A stretch of DNA of 64,000 nt from Psychromarinibacter halotolerans (GCF_029168315.1 NZ_JARGYD010000011.1:62001-126000), one strand, 5' to 3'. Counted from the first letter of the stretch, positions 42,405 through 51,816 are shown. Notes: generated from the sequence alone by a model not told the origin. Numbers and translations: made by a program.

Positions 42405-43142
42405 TCAGAACGGCGCGGGAACGCCCGTCATCGCCACCCAGTCCAAGGCCCGCCGCGCGTGGCGCCGCCCGCCTTTCAAAGAGAACGTCCCGTGCCCCGG
42501 ATAGAATTCGTCCCAGTCCAGATCGGCCAGCTTGCGGATCGACGCGATGCTGTCGGCGACCGAGCAATCGGCGATTTCTTGCAGCACCACGCGCCCGCCC
42601 GCGAACAGCGCATCCCCCGCGATCAGCGCCGGGGCGCCCTGCCCCGTCACAAGGAACGCGCAGTGGTCCGCGCTGTGGCCGGGCGTCTCGATCAGCGTCA
42701 CCGTGTAGGGGCCGACCTCCATCGGATCGTCAGGCTGCATCACCCCGTCCACGTCGGGCGGGGTCCATTGGTAATCCGCCGGATAGTACCCGCCCCGCGC
42801 CCGGTCGAGGCTGATCGCCCGCTCGTCGCGCTGCGCAAGGATCTCTGCCGTCGCGGCGCCCGAAAGGATCCGCAGCCCAGGCACCCGCGCCTTCAACGCC
42901 GCCGCCCCGCCCGAGTGGTCGGCATGGGCGTGGGTCAGGAACAGCGTCTCCAGCCCGTCCGGGTCCAGCCCGCCCGCCTGCATCGCGTCCAGCATGCCTT
43001 CGACGTCCAACCCGGCGCCGCTGTCGAACATGTGGTGCCGCTGGCCGTCGGTCAGAACGTGCACGTTGCAGTCAAGCCGGTCGGTCAGGTCCATCCCGTT
43101 GCCGCCGCTGGCCACCAGATGAAATCGCTCGGTCAGCTTCAT
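42405..43142 (-). CDS. Metallo-beta-lactamase-fold hydrolase
   Basis: A 245-residue MBL-fold enzyme with the dinuclear zinc motif THAHADHSGG (His71, His73, Asp75, His76) and further ligands in TPGHSADHC and IAGDALF; YPGHG near the C-terminus supplies another histidine. Family members include glyoxalase II, lactonases and other ester hydrolases; lactone or ester hydrolysis is a fair guess in a sugar-catabolic setting, but not demonstrable. ATG at 43142 follows GGGAG. It is divergent from the SDR gene with a 62-bp gap. Confidence 0.88.
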   Translation of the reverse strand: MKLTERFHLVASGGNGMDLTDRLDCNVHVLTDGQRHHMFDSGAGLDVEGMLDAMQAGGLDPDGLETLFLTHAHADHSGGAAALKARVPGLRILSGAATAEILAQRDERAISLDRARGGYYPADYQWTPPDVDGVMQPDDPMEVGPYTVTLIETPGHSADHCAFLVTGQGAPALIAGDALFAGGRVVLQEIADCSVADSIASIRKLADLDWDEFYPGHGTFSLKGGRRHARRALDWVAMTGVPAPF

Positions 43143-43204
43143 TCTCGCACTCCCATCGGCGCCCGCCGCGCCGGACAAACAGGTTTCAAGGAAAGGGTCC
43201 ACCC

Positions 43205-43984
43205 ATGACTACACGGATGAACGAGCTTCTGTCGCTCCCCGGCAAGGTCGCCATTGTCACCGGCGGCGCCGCCGGACAGGGCCGCGTGGCGGCTGAACTG
43301 TTCGCCCAGCAAGGCGCGACCGTGGTGATCGCCGATATCGACGCCAAGGCCGGCGCAGAGGTCGCAGACCAGATCGGCGGCACCTTCGTCGCCACCGACA
43401 TGGCCGACGAGGCGCAGATCGCCGCGATGGTCGCCCACACGGTCGAAACCCACGGCGGCATCGACATCCTGTTCAACAACGCGGGCGTCGGTTTCTCTGC
43501 CTCGCCCCGGTTCAAGATGGCGCCGATCACCGACACCCCGCTGCAGGCGTGGGACGCGATCCTCGACATCAACCTGCGCGGCCCCGCAATGGCCTGCAAG
43601 CACGCGATCCCGCACATGGTGGAACGCGGCGGCGGGGCGATCATCAACAACGCCTCGATCAATGCGATTGCCGGGGTGAACGGGGCCGACGCCTATACCG
43701 CCGCGAAAGGCGGGATCGTGTCGCTGACGCGGGTGCTGGCGCTGGACTGGGGCGCGAAGGGCATCCGCACCAACTGCATCTGCCCCGGCCCGGTGGCGAC
43801 GGCGATGATCAACGACCTGCTGGACGACCCGGACTTCAACAGCGCGATGACCACCTCGATCCCCATGGAACGCGTCGGCACCGCGGAAGAGATCGCGTCG
43901 GTCGCGGTGTTCCTTGCGACGCCGGCAGCGGCCTATATCAACGGTGCGATCCTGCCCGTCGACGGCGGCTGGTCCGCCAAATGA
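43205..43984 (+). CDS. Short-chain dehydrogenase/reductase (SDR)
   Basis: A 259-residue classical SDR: cofactor motif VTGGAAGQGR (18-27), NNAGVG, active-site serine in NNASINAIAGVN and the YTAAK catalytic pair (about 161-165), and the C-terminal INGAILPVDGGW. An acidic residue after the second strand (VVIADID) suggests NAD preference. Likely a sugar, polyol or hydroxyacid dehydrogenase of the adjoining catabolic cluster. ATG at 43205 follows AAGGAAAGG; a second ATG four codons on is possible. Confidence 0.9.
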   Translation: MTTRMNELLSLPGKVAIVTGGAAGQGRVAAELFAQQGATVVIADIDAKAGAEVADQIGGTFVATDMADEAQIAAMVAHTVETHGGIDILFNNAGVGFSASPRFKMAPITDTPLQAWDAILDINLRGPAMACKHAIPHMVERGGGAIINNASINAIAGVNGADAYTAAKGGIVSLTRVLALDWGAKGIRTNCICPGPVATAMINDLLDDPDFNSAMTTSIPMERVGTAEEIASVAVFLATPAAAYINGAILPVDGGWSAK

Positions 43985-43989
43985 ACGAA

Positions 43990-44015
43990 GGCGGGGCCGA
44001 TCGTCTGGCCCCGCC
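43990..44015. terminator. Terminator hairpin between converging genes
   Basis: GGCGGGGCC (43990-43998) and GGCCCCGCC (44007-44015) form a perfect 9-bp stem with an 8-base loop, 5 bases after the SDR stop. On the minus strand it is followed by TTCGTTCATTT, moderately T-rich, so it may serve the ABC permease operon as well. Confidence 0.6.
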
Positions 44016-44052
44016 CCCGCTCCGTGAGTGTTTCCGTTGCAGGTCACCCGCC

Positions 44053-44880
44053 CTACTTGGACGATCCCGCCGTCACCCCGGCGATGAAGTATCGCCCAGC
44101 GAAGGCGAACAGGATCACCACAGGCAGCGCCGTCATCACCGCAGCCGCAGACAGCAGGCCCCAGTCGATGGAATAGGAGGACACCAGCCCCTCCAGCCCC
44201 ACCGGCAGGGTCTGCAACGAGTCGTCGATGATGAAGACCGAGGCGAACAGAAACTCGGTCCACGAATAGACGAAGGTGTACGTCCCCGTGACCACGATCC
44301 CCGGAAGCGTCAGCGGCACGATGATCCGGCGCAGGATCTGCATGTCGGTGGCCCCGTCGATGGCCGCCGCTTCCTCGATGCCGTCTGGGATCGAGGTGAA
44401 GAACCCGCGCATCAGCCACACGCTGAACGGCGCCGCGAAGGTGACGTTCATGATGATCAGGCTGGCCCATGTGTTCAGCGCACCCGACAAGGCGAACAGC
44501 TTGAACAGCGGCGCCAGCAGCAGGATGCCGGGAAACACGTAGACCACCAGCAACAGCAGATAGACCGTCTGCCGCCCGCGATACTTCGTCCGGTACACGC
44601 TGTAGGCCGCCAACAGCGCCAGCGGGATCGAGATCAGCGTGCTGGCCAGCGCCACGATCAGGCTGTTGCGCAGCACCAGCAGGAAATTCGCCTCGCGCGG
44701 GAGACGCGCGTAGTTGTCCAGCGTCACGGCCTCCAGCCGGAACAGCTCTCCGGGGCGGATCAGCACCCCGTTGGGCTGGAACGAGCTAAGCAGCATCCAG
44801 ATGAATGGCAGGCCGATGATGGCCAACATCAGGACGATCAGCGCGCCGCGCAGAAGGCCGGGAAGACGAAGCGACGGCAT
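44053..44880 (-). CDS. Carbohydrate ABC importer permease (MalG/UgpE-like)
   Basis: A 275-residue permease with six hydrophobic segments and the EAA loop EEAAAIDGATDMQILRRIIV (about 173-192), as in the CUT1 carbohydrate class. The start at 44880 overlaps the upstream permease stop by four bases (ATGA), showing translational coupling. It pairs with the permease at 44880-45821, the binding protein at 45818-47113 and, on the other strand, the ATPase at 47369. Confidence 0.94.
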   Translation of the reverse strand: MPSLRLPGLLRGALIVLMLAIIGLPFIWMLLSSFQPNGVLIRPGELFRLEAVTLDNYARLPREANFLLVLRNSLIVALASTLISIPLALLAAYSVYRTKYRGRQTVYLLLLVVYVFPGILLLAPLFKLFALSGALNTWASLIIMNVTFAAPFSVWLMRGFFTSIPDGIEEAAAIDGATDMQILRRIIVPLTLPGIVVTGTYTFVYSWTEFLFASVFIIDDSLQTLPVGLEGLVSSYSIDWGLLSAAAVMTALPVVILFAFAGRYFIAGVTAGSSK

Positions 44881-45821
44881 CACACGACCTCCTGTTCCGA
44901 GGCGCCCGAGGGCACGAAGCGGATGTAGCAAAAGGCGAACAACAGCAGGAACAGCGCCAGCGTCACCGACATGGCCGACGCCTCGCCCAGGCGGAACTGC
45001 TGGAACGCGCGTTCGTAGATCGCCACGGGCATCGTCTTGGTGGCACCGATGGGCCCGCCCTTGGTTGTCAGCCAGATGATGTCGAACACGTTGATCGACC
45101 ACAGCGTGCCCAGAAGCCCCACCACGTACAGCACCGGCTGGATGAACGGCAGCGTCACACGCTTGAAGATCTGCAGGCTGGTCGCGCCCTCGACCTTGGC
45201 GGCCTCGTAGTATTCGGGCGCGATGCGGGTCAGCGCGGCAAGGATCAGCAGCGTCATGAAGGGGAACCAGCGCCACGCGTTGATCAGCGTCACGGTCAGA
45301 AAGGCAAAGTCGGGATCGCCAAGGAAATCAATGGGGCGGTCGATTAGGCCAAGGCCGGTCAGTACGTGGTTCACCACGCCGAAGTCGGCGTTCAGCATCC
45401 AGCGCCACAGGAAGGTGACGATGATCGTGGGCACCACCCAGCTGATCATGATCCACGTGCGGGCGATGTGCTGGCCGCGGAACCCGCGCGACAGCAAAAG
45501 CGCGGCGGCGGCGGCGATCACGGTCTGCAGCACGGCCCCGCCGATGGCCCACAGCAGGCTGCGCAGGAACGGTCCGGTCATCGTGCCGTCCGAGAACACG
45601 GTGATGTAATTCGCCAGCCCGACGAAGCGCGGCACGCCGCCCATCGTGTTGGCGTTGGTCAGGCTGATCCAGATGCAATAGCCCAACGGCAGCGCAATGG
45701 TCAGCGCCAGCCAGATCAGGATCGGCGCCGCGAACAGCCGCCCAAGCCCGGCCCGGACCGATACGGTTGCCGCCCCCGAGGGGGCGGCGTCCTTCACATC
45801 GTCAACGGTCGCGCCGGTCAT
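44880..45821 (-). CDS. Carbohydrate ABC importer permease (MalF/UgpA-like)
   Basis: A 313-residue CUT1 permease with six main hydrophobic segments and the EAA loop YEAAKVEGATSLQIFKRVTL (about 215-235). A 30-residue hydrophilic N-terminus precedes the first segment. Its ATG overlaps the binding-protein stop by four bases (ATGA), as does its own stop with the next start, so the three genes form a tightly coupled unit. Confidence 0.94.
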   Translation of the reverse strand: MTGATVDDVKDAAPSGAATVSVRAGLGRLFAAPILIWLALTIALPLGYCIWISLTNANTMGGVPRFVGLANYITVFSDGTMTGPFLRSLLWAIGGAVLQTVIAAAAALLLSRGFRGQHIARTWIMISWVVPTIIVTFLWRWMLNADFGVVNHVLTGLGLIDRPIDFLGDPDFAFLTVTLINAWRWFPFMTLLILAALTRIAPEYYEAAKVEGATSLQIFKRVTLPFIQPVLYVVGLLGTLWSINVFDIIWLTTKGGPIGATKTMPVAIYERAFQQFRLGEASAMSVTLALFLLLFAFCYIRFVPSGASEQEVV

Positions 45822-47113
45822 TCCGCGATGGCGCTTTCCATCTGCGCCTGGCCCCACGCCACGGCGTCGGCGGCGGTCTCGTCCCCGATGATCGCGCGCT
45901 GCACGACCTGCGCAAGGATGTTCTGCGCCGCGATCGGGCCGATGGCATCCTGCACCTCGCCGATGTTGAAGCCCGGCAGCATCCCATAGGCGGATTGCTC
46001 GGTCATCAGGTCAAGGCAGGACTGGTACGGCGCCAGCGCCTCGGCGTTTTTCCACGCGTCGGTCGCGCCGTCCTCGGTCAGCGGCAGGAACAGGCCCGGC
46101 TCGGCCAGCAGGAACTCGGCATAGTTCTCGGGCTCCAGCACGAAGGACAGGAACGCCTCGGCCCCGGCGCGGCGCTCGGGATCGTCGGTCATGATCATCG
46201 CCGCGTTCGAATAGTAGATCGAGGCGCGTTCCCCGCCGTCCGCCACCGGAACCGGGGCGCAGCCCAGCATCTCGGACGGCTGGCCCGAGGCGGTTTCGAA
46301 GGTCGACAGGTACTGCCCCTTCTCGATCGCCATCGCCACCGCGCCCGCGTTCAGCGCGTCCTGCGGTTCGGCCCAAGTCCACGACCCGATGCCCGACGGC
46401 GACAGGTCGGCCAGTTGCTTGTAGAACTCCAGCGTCGCGACGGTCTGCGGGTTGTCGAAGATCACGTTGCCGTCCGCGTCGAACAGCTCGGCATCGTTGT
46501 TGGTGGCCATGAAGCTGTAGAACACCTGATCGGTCGCAAGGCTTTGCGAGGCCGGGATGCCGATGCCATAGACGCCCTCGCCCGTCAGGGTTTCGGCCGC
46601 CGACAGCAGGTCTTCCCATGTCGCGGGGGGCGTTTCGGGGTCAAGGCCCGCAGCCTCGAACATGTCCTTGCGATACCACAGCACCTGCACCATGCCGTAA
46701 ACCGGAACCGCCCAGACCTCGCCGTCGTCGGTATAGGGCAGTGCCGCCTGATCGATGAAGCCATGCGCTTCGTCCAGCTCGGCGACGAACTCGGTCACCG
46801 GCTGCACCGCGCCGGTGTCACGCACGGTCACGGTGAAATCGGGAATGGTGAACTGGATGTCGGGCTGAATGCCGGCATCCACCGCAGGCGGCAGCACCTG
46901 ATAGATGTTGCCCCAGCCCTGCACCTGCTGGACCACTTCGTATTCGTCCTGGCTGGCGTTGAACGCGTCGATGACGACCTGAAACTGGTCGATCCGGGGC
47001 TGCACCTGCTCTTGGTGCCACATGGTGATCTGGGTCTGCGCCATCGCGCCGGATGCGGCGGTGGTGGCAAGCAGAACGGCGCAAAGACGCGCGGCTCTTT
47101 TCGAGCTGGTCAT
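45818..47113 (-). CDS. Carbohydrate ABC importer binding protein (family 1)
   Basis: A 431-residue periplasmic binding protein of the CUT1 (MalE/UgpB) class with a signal peptide (cleavage after AMA, residue 25). Motifs: TQITMWHQEQVQPRID at the mature N-terminus, PVYGMVQVLWYRKDMFEAAGLD and GSWTWAEPQDALNAGAVAM. ATG at 47113 follows AGGAG. The ligand is unknown; cluster content suggests an acylated amino sugar, sugar acid or oligosaccharide. It is the first gene of the binding protein-permease-permease unit and is divergent from the ATPase gene, with operator site B between. Confidence 0.94.
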   Translation of the reverse strand: MTSSKRAARLCAVLLATTAASGAMAQTQITMWHQEQVQPRIDQFQVVIDAFNASQDEYEVVQQVQGWGNIYQVLPPAVDAGIQPDIQFTIPDFTVTVRDTGAVQPVTEFVAELDEAHGFIDQAALPYTDDGEVWAVPVYGMVQVLWYRKDMFEAAGLDPETPPATWEDLLSAAETLTGEGVYGIGIPASQSLATDQVFYSFMATNNDAELFDADGNVIFDNPQTVATLEFYKQLADLSPSGIGSWTWAEPQDALNAGAVAMAIEKGQYLSTFETASGQPSEMLGCAPVPVADGGERASIYYSNAAMIMTDDPERRAGAEAFLSFVLEPENYAEFLLAEPGLFLPLTEDGATDAWKNAEALAPYQSCLDLMTEQSAYGMLPGFNIGEVQDAIGPIAAQNILAQVVQRAIIGDETAADAVAWGQAQMESAIAE

Positions 47114-47233
47114 GGGGAAGAACTCCTCTGCCGGGATATGCATTTTCGTTGGCAAGCGGACGGTCCGGCCGGTGGTCTGGCCGCCCCCGCTGCATGACTC
47201 GGATCGTAGGAAGCACGATTTCAAAACGCAAGT

Positions 47234-47271
47234 TTAATCGTTTGACTAACTGAAAACGCGCGGGTTACGGT
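47234..47271 (+). promoter_or_regulatory. Shared operator motif (site B) overlapping a promoter
   Basis: TTAATCGTTTGAC (47234-47246) is identical to site A. Its end overlaps a -35-like TTGACT (47242-47247), which with TACGGT (47266-47271, 18-bp spacing) makes a reasonable sigma-70-type promoter reading towards the ATPase gene at 47369. It also lies about 120 bp upstream of the divergent binding-protein gene, so one repressor could control both transcripts. Confidence 0.65.
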
Positions 47272-47368
47272 ATTGCTCAAGCAAGATCGCCGACGTCCGC
47301 GCCGCCGTTTGGAGGCACGGGAAAAAGACGATCCCGACCGCCGCATTCAGAACGACAGGGCAGCGCAC

Positions 47369-48469
47369 ATGGCGAAAGTCACACTCGACGGAGTGGTCAA
47401 ATCCTACGGAAACGGCATGACCGCCGTGCACGGCATCGACCTTGCCGTCGAGGACCGCGAATTCGTCGTTCTGGTCGGCCCATCGGGCTGCGGCAAGTCG
47501 ACAACGCTGCGGATGATCGCAGGGCTGGAAGACATCACCGGCGGCACGATCCGCATCGGCGACCGGGTGGTGAACGATCTGCCCGCCCGGCAGCGCGACA
47601 TCTCGATGGTGTTTCAGAACTACGCGCTGTACCCGCACCTGACGGTGTTCGATAACATGGCCTTCGGGCTGTCGCTGGGAAAGACCCCCAAGTCCGAGAT
47701 CGAAACCCGCGTCCGCGCGGCCGCCGACACGCTGGGCATCGGCGCCTTGCTGGAACGCAAGCCCAAGGCGCTGTCGGGCGGTCAACGCCAGCGCGTCGCG
47801 ATGGGGCGCGCCATCGTGCGCCACCCCTCGGCCTTCCTGTTCGACGAACCGCTGTCGAACCTCGACGCGGAACTGCGCACCCAGATGCGCAGCGAGATCA
47901 AGCGCGTGCACCAGCGCGTTGATACAACGACGATTTACGTCACCCACGATCAGGTCGAGGCGATGACGCTGGCCGACCGGGTCGTGGTGATGCGTGGCGG
48001 GCGGATCGAACAGGTGGCGCCGCCGCAGGAATTGTACGCCAAGCCCGCCAGCCGCTTTGTCGCCGGGTTCATCGGCAGCCCCGGCATGAACTTCCTTCCG
48101 GCGACCGTCACGACCGATCCCGTTGCGCTGACCTTCGAAGACGGCACGCGCATGGTGCTTCCCGGGGATCAGGCCGGTCGCCTTGCCGCCTTCGCGGGCC
48201 GCACCGTCACCTTCGGCATCCGCCCCGAGCACCTGATGCCGCCGGACGGCGTGATCCGCGGCCCCGAGGCCTCGATCGACGCGCGTGTCACGCTGGTCGA
48301 GCCGCTGGGCGGAGAGGTCATCCTGCACCTTGAAGTCGCGGGGACCGAACTGGTGTCCCGCGCCGCCGTCGATACGTGGCCCTCGCCCGGGGACATCGTG
48401 CGCATGCGCGTCGCGCTGGACCGGCTTTGCCTGTTCGATCCCGAAACCGGCGCCGCCCTGCCGCTGTAA
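47369..48469 (+). CDS. Carbohydrate ABC importer ATPase (MalK/UgpC-like)
   Basis: A 366-residue ATPase: Walker A GPSGCGKSTT, VFQNYALYPHL, signature ALSGGQRQR, LFDEPLSNLDAELR, and the YVTHDQVEAM switch; the C-terminal regulatory/TOBE domain (about 235-366) includes GIRPEHL, the MalK/UgpC hallmark. ATG at 47369 is the conserved start, although the ribosome site (CAGGGCAG) is modest. It is divergent from the binding-protein and permease genes it should serve, and is followed 15 bp later by the D-aminoacylase-family gene in the same transcript. Confidence 0.94.
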   Translation: MAKVTLDGVVKSYGNGMTAVHGIDLAVEDREFVVLVGPSGCGKSTTLRMIAGLEDITGGTIRIGDRVVNDLPARQRDISMVFQNYALYPHLTVFDNMAFGLSLGKTPKSEIETRVRAAADTLGIGALLERKPKALSGGQRQRVAMGRAIVRHPSAFLFDEPLSNLDAELRTQMRSEIKRVHQRVDTTTIYVTHDQVEAMTLADRVVVMRGGRIEQVAPPQELYAKPASRFVAGFIGSPGMNFLPATVTTDPVALTFEDGTRMVLPGDQAGRLAAFAGRTVTFGIRPEHLMPPDGVIRGPEASIDARVTLVEPLGGEVILHLEVAGTELVSRAAVDTWPSPGDIVRMRVALDRLCLFDPETGAALPL

Positions 48470-48484
48470 AGACCCGAGACCCAC

Positions 48485-49933
48485 ATGACATCCGAACAGA
48501 CCCTTCGCTTCGACACCATCATCGCAGGGGGCACGGTCATCGACGGCACCGGTGCGCCGGGCGTCCGCGCCGACGTCGGCCTGATCGACGACCGCATCGC
48601 CGCTGTGGGCGCGCTGGACGGCGCACAGGCCGGCAAACGCATCGATGCCACCGGGCTGACCGTGGCGCCGGGCTTCATCGACTGCCACACCCACGACGAC
48701 GGCTACCTGCTGACATCACCGGATATGTCCGCGAAGGTCAGTCAGGGTGTGACCTCTGTCGTGATCGGCAACTGCGGCATCTCGCTGGCGCCGACCTTCG
48801 GACGCCCGCCCGCCCCGCCGATGAACCTGCTGGGCGCTGATGAACTGTTCCGTTTCAAAAGCTTCAAGGGTTTTCTTGATGCGTTGGACGAAGCGCCTGC
48901 GGCGGTGAACGCCTTGCCGCTGGTCGGCCTGACCACGCTGCGCCGCTCGATCATGGAAGACCTTGAAAAGGCCGCCACCCGCGACGAGATCGACGCGATG
49001 CGGCAGCTGTTCGAGGACTCGCTGGACGCCGGTGTTCTCGGGTTCTCGACCGGGCTGTTTTATCCCAACGCCGCCGCCTCGACCCCGAAAGAGGTGATCG
49101 GCGTGGCCGAGCCCGCCAAGGGCATGGACCTTGTCTATGCTACGCACCTGCGCAACGAGGCCGACTTCATCATGCCCGCGCTGGAAGAAGCCTTCGGCAT
49201 CGCCCGCCAGCTTCAGTCGCGGCTGGTCCTGTCGCATCACAAGCTGATCGGGGTTCAGAACCACGGGCGCGCCACCGAAACGCTGGGCCGGGTACATCGC
49301 CAGCGGCTGACGCAGGACATCGCGCTGGATCTTTACCCCTACACCGCCGGATCGTCGGTGCTGAACCTCAAGACCGTCGAAGACACCGAACGTGTCGTGA
49401 TCAGCTGGTCCGACCCCCACCCCGAGATGGCGGGCCGCGATCTGGAAGAGGTCTGCGCCGAGTGGAACCTGCCGCTGGCCGAGACCATCGACAGGCTGTC
49501 GCCCGCAGGCGGCATCCTGTTCATGATGGCAGAGAAGGACGTGCAAGAGATCCTGCGCTACGAGGCGACGATGATCGGTTCGGACGGGCTGCCGAACGAC
49601 AAGTTTCCGCATCCCCGCCTGTGGGGCACCTTCCCCCGCATCCTTGGCCACTATAGCCGCGACCTGGGCCTGATCGACCTGCCCGAAGCGGTGCACCGGA
49701 TGACCGGCCTGACCGCGCAGGTGTTCGGCCTGACCGACCGCGGCCGCATCGCGCCGGGCTGCAAGGCCGACCTGACGCTGTTCGACGCCCGCACCATCCG
49801 CGACCGCGCCGACTGGGCCGCGCCGACGGAACCGGCCGAAGGCATCGCGCACGTACTGGTCAACGGCACGACGGTCTGGACCGACGGTCAGTCTACCGGC
49901 GCCCGCCCCGGTCAGGCGGTTCGACGGGCCTGA
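48485..49933 (+). CDS. D-aminoacylase-family N-acyl hydrolase
   Basis: A 482-residue amidohydrolase of the N-acyl-D-amino-acid deacylase family. The residues known to bind zinc or act in Alcaligenes D-aminoacylase have counterparts at nearly identical positions: His68 and His70 (GFIDCHTHDD), Cys97 (IGNCG), His221 (YATHLRNEAD), His251 (LSHHK) and Asp367 (IGSDG). It should remove an acyl group from the amine of a D-configured amino acid or amino-sugar acid. It shares a transcript with the importer ATPase, so its substrate is probably what the importer brings in. Dihydroorotase/allantoinase-type functions are less likely given these matches. Confidence 0.92.
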   Translation: MTSEQTLRFDTIIAGGTVIDGTGAPGVRADVGLIDDRIAAVGALDGAQAGKRIDATGLTVAPGFIDCHTHDDGYLLTSPDMSAKVSQGVTSVVIGNCGISLAPTFGRPPAPPMNLLGADELFRFKSFKGFLDALDEAPAAVNALPLVGLTTLRRSIMEDLEKAATRDEIDAMRQLFEDSLDAGVLGFSTGLFYPNAAASTPKEVIGVAEPAKGMDLVYATHLRNEADFIMPALEEAFGIARQLQSRLVLSHHKLIGVQNHGRATETLGRVHRQRLTQDIALDLYPYTAGSSVLNLKTVEDTERVVISWSDPHPEMAGRDLEEVCAEWNLPLAETIDRLSPAGGILFMMAEKDVQEILRYEATMIGSDGLPNDKFPHPRLWGTFPRILGHYSRDLGLIDLPEAVHRMTGLTAQVFGLTDRGRIAPGCKADLTLFDARTIRDRADWAAPTEPAEGIAHVLVNGTTVWTDGQSTGARPGQAVRRA

Positions 49934-49968
49934 ACCACGCCGGATCGCGGGGTTTCGCCGCACCCAGA

Positions 49969-49998
49969 ATTGGCGCTATGGGCCAATCCGGTATTGGC
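49969..49998. promoter_or_regulatory. Triple ATTGGC/GCCAAT repeat before the LacI gene
   Basis: Three alternating half-sites: ATTGGC (49969-49974), GCCAAT (49982-49987) and ATTGGC (49993-49998). The last two form a perfect 6-bp inverted repeat with a 5-bp spacer. They lie 75-104 bp upstream of the LacI gene and could be its autoregulatory site. They do not match the TTAATCGTTTGAC motif. Confidence 0.45.
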
Positions 49999-50072
49999 GG
50001 TCCGTCCGGGCCCGCTTAGCATTCCGCCGCGGCATCCGTAGTCACGGGCCGGGCGGCAGAAAGGACGGCACG

Positions 50073-51077
50073 ATGCGACGGATGACGATGGCGGACCTTG
50101 CGCGGCTGGCCGGCGTCTCGGCGGCGTCGGTGTCGCTGGCCCTGCGCGGCAGCGAGAAGATCTCGCCCGCGACCCGCAAGCGCATCGCCGAACTCGCCGC
50201 CGAACATGGCTATGTCTACAACCGCGCGGCGGCGCACCTGCGCATGTCGCGGTCCACGATGATCGGGATGTGCCTGCACACCATCGTCAATCCGACCGTC
50301 TCGGCGATCCTGACCAGCGCCCAGCGCGTGCTGGCGGACGAGAACTGGTCGATGATGATCGGCGACTCCGAAGACGACGTGGACCGGCAGCAAAGCTTCC
50401 TTGCCAGCGCGATCGAGACCAACATCGCGGGCCTTGTCCTAAGCCCCGCCGCAGGCACCACCGAGGCGCATCTGCGCATGGTGCAGGAACGCGTTCCGCT
50501 TGTGCTGGCGTCCCGGTCGGTCGTTGACGCCGACATCGACACGGTCCGCATCGACTTTCCCGCCGGTGTCCGGCTGGCGATGGCGCATCTGGCCGATCTG
50601 GGACACCGCCGCATCGGCTGGATCGGCCGCAGCGCCGAAACCGGCACCCGCCCCGAAGGGCATGTCCACTACGTTCGGATCATGGCCGAGCTTGGCGTGA
50701 CCCCGCCGCCGGAATGGACCGAGTTTTGCCACCCCAACCGCGAAAGCGGCTATCTCGCCATGAAGAGGATGCTGGCGGCGGTGCCGGACCTAACGGCTGT
50801 TTTGTGCTTCTCGGACCTGTTGGCCATCGGCGCCCAGCGCGCCGCGCACGAGGCGGGGCGCATCCCCGGGCGGGATCTGTCCATCATGGGCTTCGACGAC
50901 ATCGACGAGGCGCGCTTTGCCACCCCGCCGCTGACCACCGTTCACATCGACTATGACGCATTGGGCGAAACCGCCGTGCGCCTGCTGCTCGCCCGGATCG
51001 AAGAACCGGACGCGCCACGGCAGGTGGTCGAGATGGCGCCAAGGCTGCTGATCCGCGACAGCACCGCCCCCGCTTGA
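50073..51077 (+). CDS. LacI-family transcriptional regulator (LacI-4)
   Basis: A 334-residue LacI/GalR regulator: HTH at about residues 6-30 (MADLARLAGVSAASVSLALRGSEKIS), hinge with YNRAAAHLRMSRS, effector domain ending in IMGFDDIDEARFATPPLTTVHID. It is the only regulator inside the second ABC cluster, between the D-aminoacylase gene and the SIS/FGGY-kinase operon, and is the natural candidate for binding the shared TTAATCGTTTGAC sites, though its own upstream region has a different repeat. The start is the first ATG; a second ATG lies three codons later. Confidence 0.93.
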   Translation: MRRMTMADLARLAGVSAASVSLALRGSEKISPATRKRIAELAAEHGYVYNRAAAHLRMSRSTMIGMCLHTIVNPTVSAILTSAQRVLADENWSMMIGDSEDDVDRQQSFLASAIETNIAGLVLSPAAGTTEAHLRMVQERVPLVLASRSVVDADIDTVRIDFPAGVRLAMAHLADLGHRRIGWIGRSAETGTRPEGHVHYVRIMAELGVTPPPEWTEFCHPNRESGYLAMKRMLAAVPDLTAVLCFSDLLAIGAQRAAHEAGRIPGRDLSIMGFDDIDEARFATPPLTTVHIDYDALGETAVRLLLARIEEPDAPRQVVEMAPRLLIRDSTAPA

Positions 51078-51084
51078 TCCGCGC

Positions 51085-51816
51085 CTACAGGTGCGGGTTG
51101 CGGTCGCGGTAGCGCGCGACCAGCTTCGCGTTGATCTCGTCCGCGCCTTCCATGTTGGCGCTGCGGTAGACCGGCACGTCCTCGCCCCGGTCGACCAGCC
51201 GCTGCGCCACGTCCGCGAACAGCGCGTTCAGCAGCGTCGCGCCGATCACCGTCGACACCGGGCCCACATGCATCTCGCTGCCCTTCAGCGCGATGGCCGC
51301 GTCGCCTGCGGGGCCGCCGTTGTCCAGAACGATGTCCGCGATGTCCGCGATCCGCACCCGGCCGCGCGCCGCGTGGGCCGAATAGGTCTCGGACGTCACC
51401 GCGACGACCACCGCGCCGCGATCCTTGGCGATCTGCGCCGCCTCGACCGGCGCGGTGTTCACGCCCGAGTTCGACACCACGATGAGCATGTCGCGGTCCC
51501 CGACCCCATAGCGATCGAGGATCGGCGCGACGATGCCCGACAGCCGTTCATAGACCGTCCCGGCAACGGCGCCGTCCTGTACGGTGGTCGGCCCCGACAG
51601 GATCGGCACGGTGAAGGCCGGACCGCCGGCGCGGAAATGGGTTTCCTCGGCCATCGTGTGCGAATGGCCGGTGCCGAACACGAAGACCCTGCCCCCCCGG
51701 TCCAGCACGTCCAGCACCGCCTCGGTCGCGGCGGCCAGCGGCGCGGCGGCGGTGTCGCGCAGGTCGGTCAGGCGGGCAAGGATGTCGTCGAAATAACGGG
51801 CGACGGTATCGGTCAT
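51085..51816 (-). CDS. SIS-domain protein (sugar-phosphate isomerase-like)
   Basis: A 243-residue single SIS-domain protein of the phosphoheptose-isomerase-like/UPF0309 type. FVFGTGHSHTMAEE (about 48-61) and IVVSNSGVNTAPVEAAQIAKDRG (about 133-155) carry the serine/threonine phosphosugar-binding motifs. SIS proteins isomerise or sense phosphosugars. ATG at 51816 overlaps the FGGY-kinase stop (ATGA) and follows AGGAG, so it would act on the kinase product. Confidence 0.9.
   Translation of the reverse strand: MTDTVARYFDDILARLTDLRDTAAAPLAAATEAVLDVLDRGGRVFVFGTGHSHTMAEETHFRAGGPAFTVPILSGPTTVQDGAVAGTVYERLSGIVAPILDRYGVGDRDMLIVVSNSGVNTAPVEAAQIAKDRGAVVVAVTSETYSAHAARGRVRIADIADIVLDNGGPAGDAAIALKGSEMHVGPVSTVIGATLLNALFADVAQRLVDRGEDVPVYRSANMEGADEINAKLVARYRDRNPHL

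Noticed and set aside
51085..51816. Identification of the SIS protein as MurQ or GmhA
   Set aside because: It has only the generic phosphosugar-binding motifs, and length and context do not single out either enzyme.
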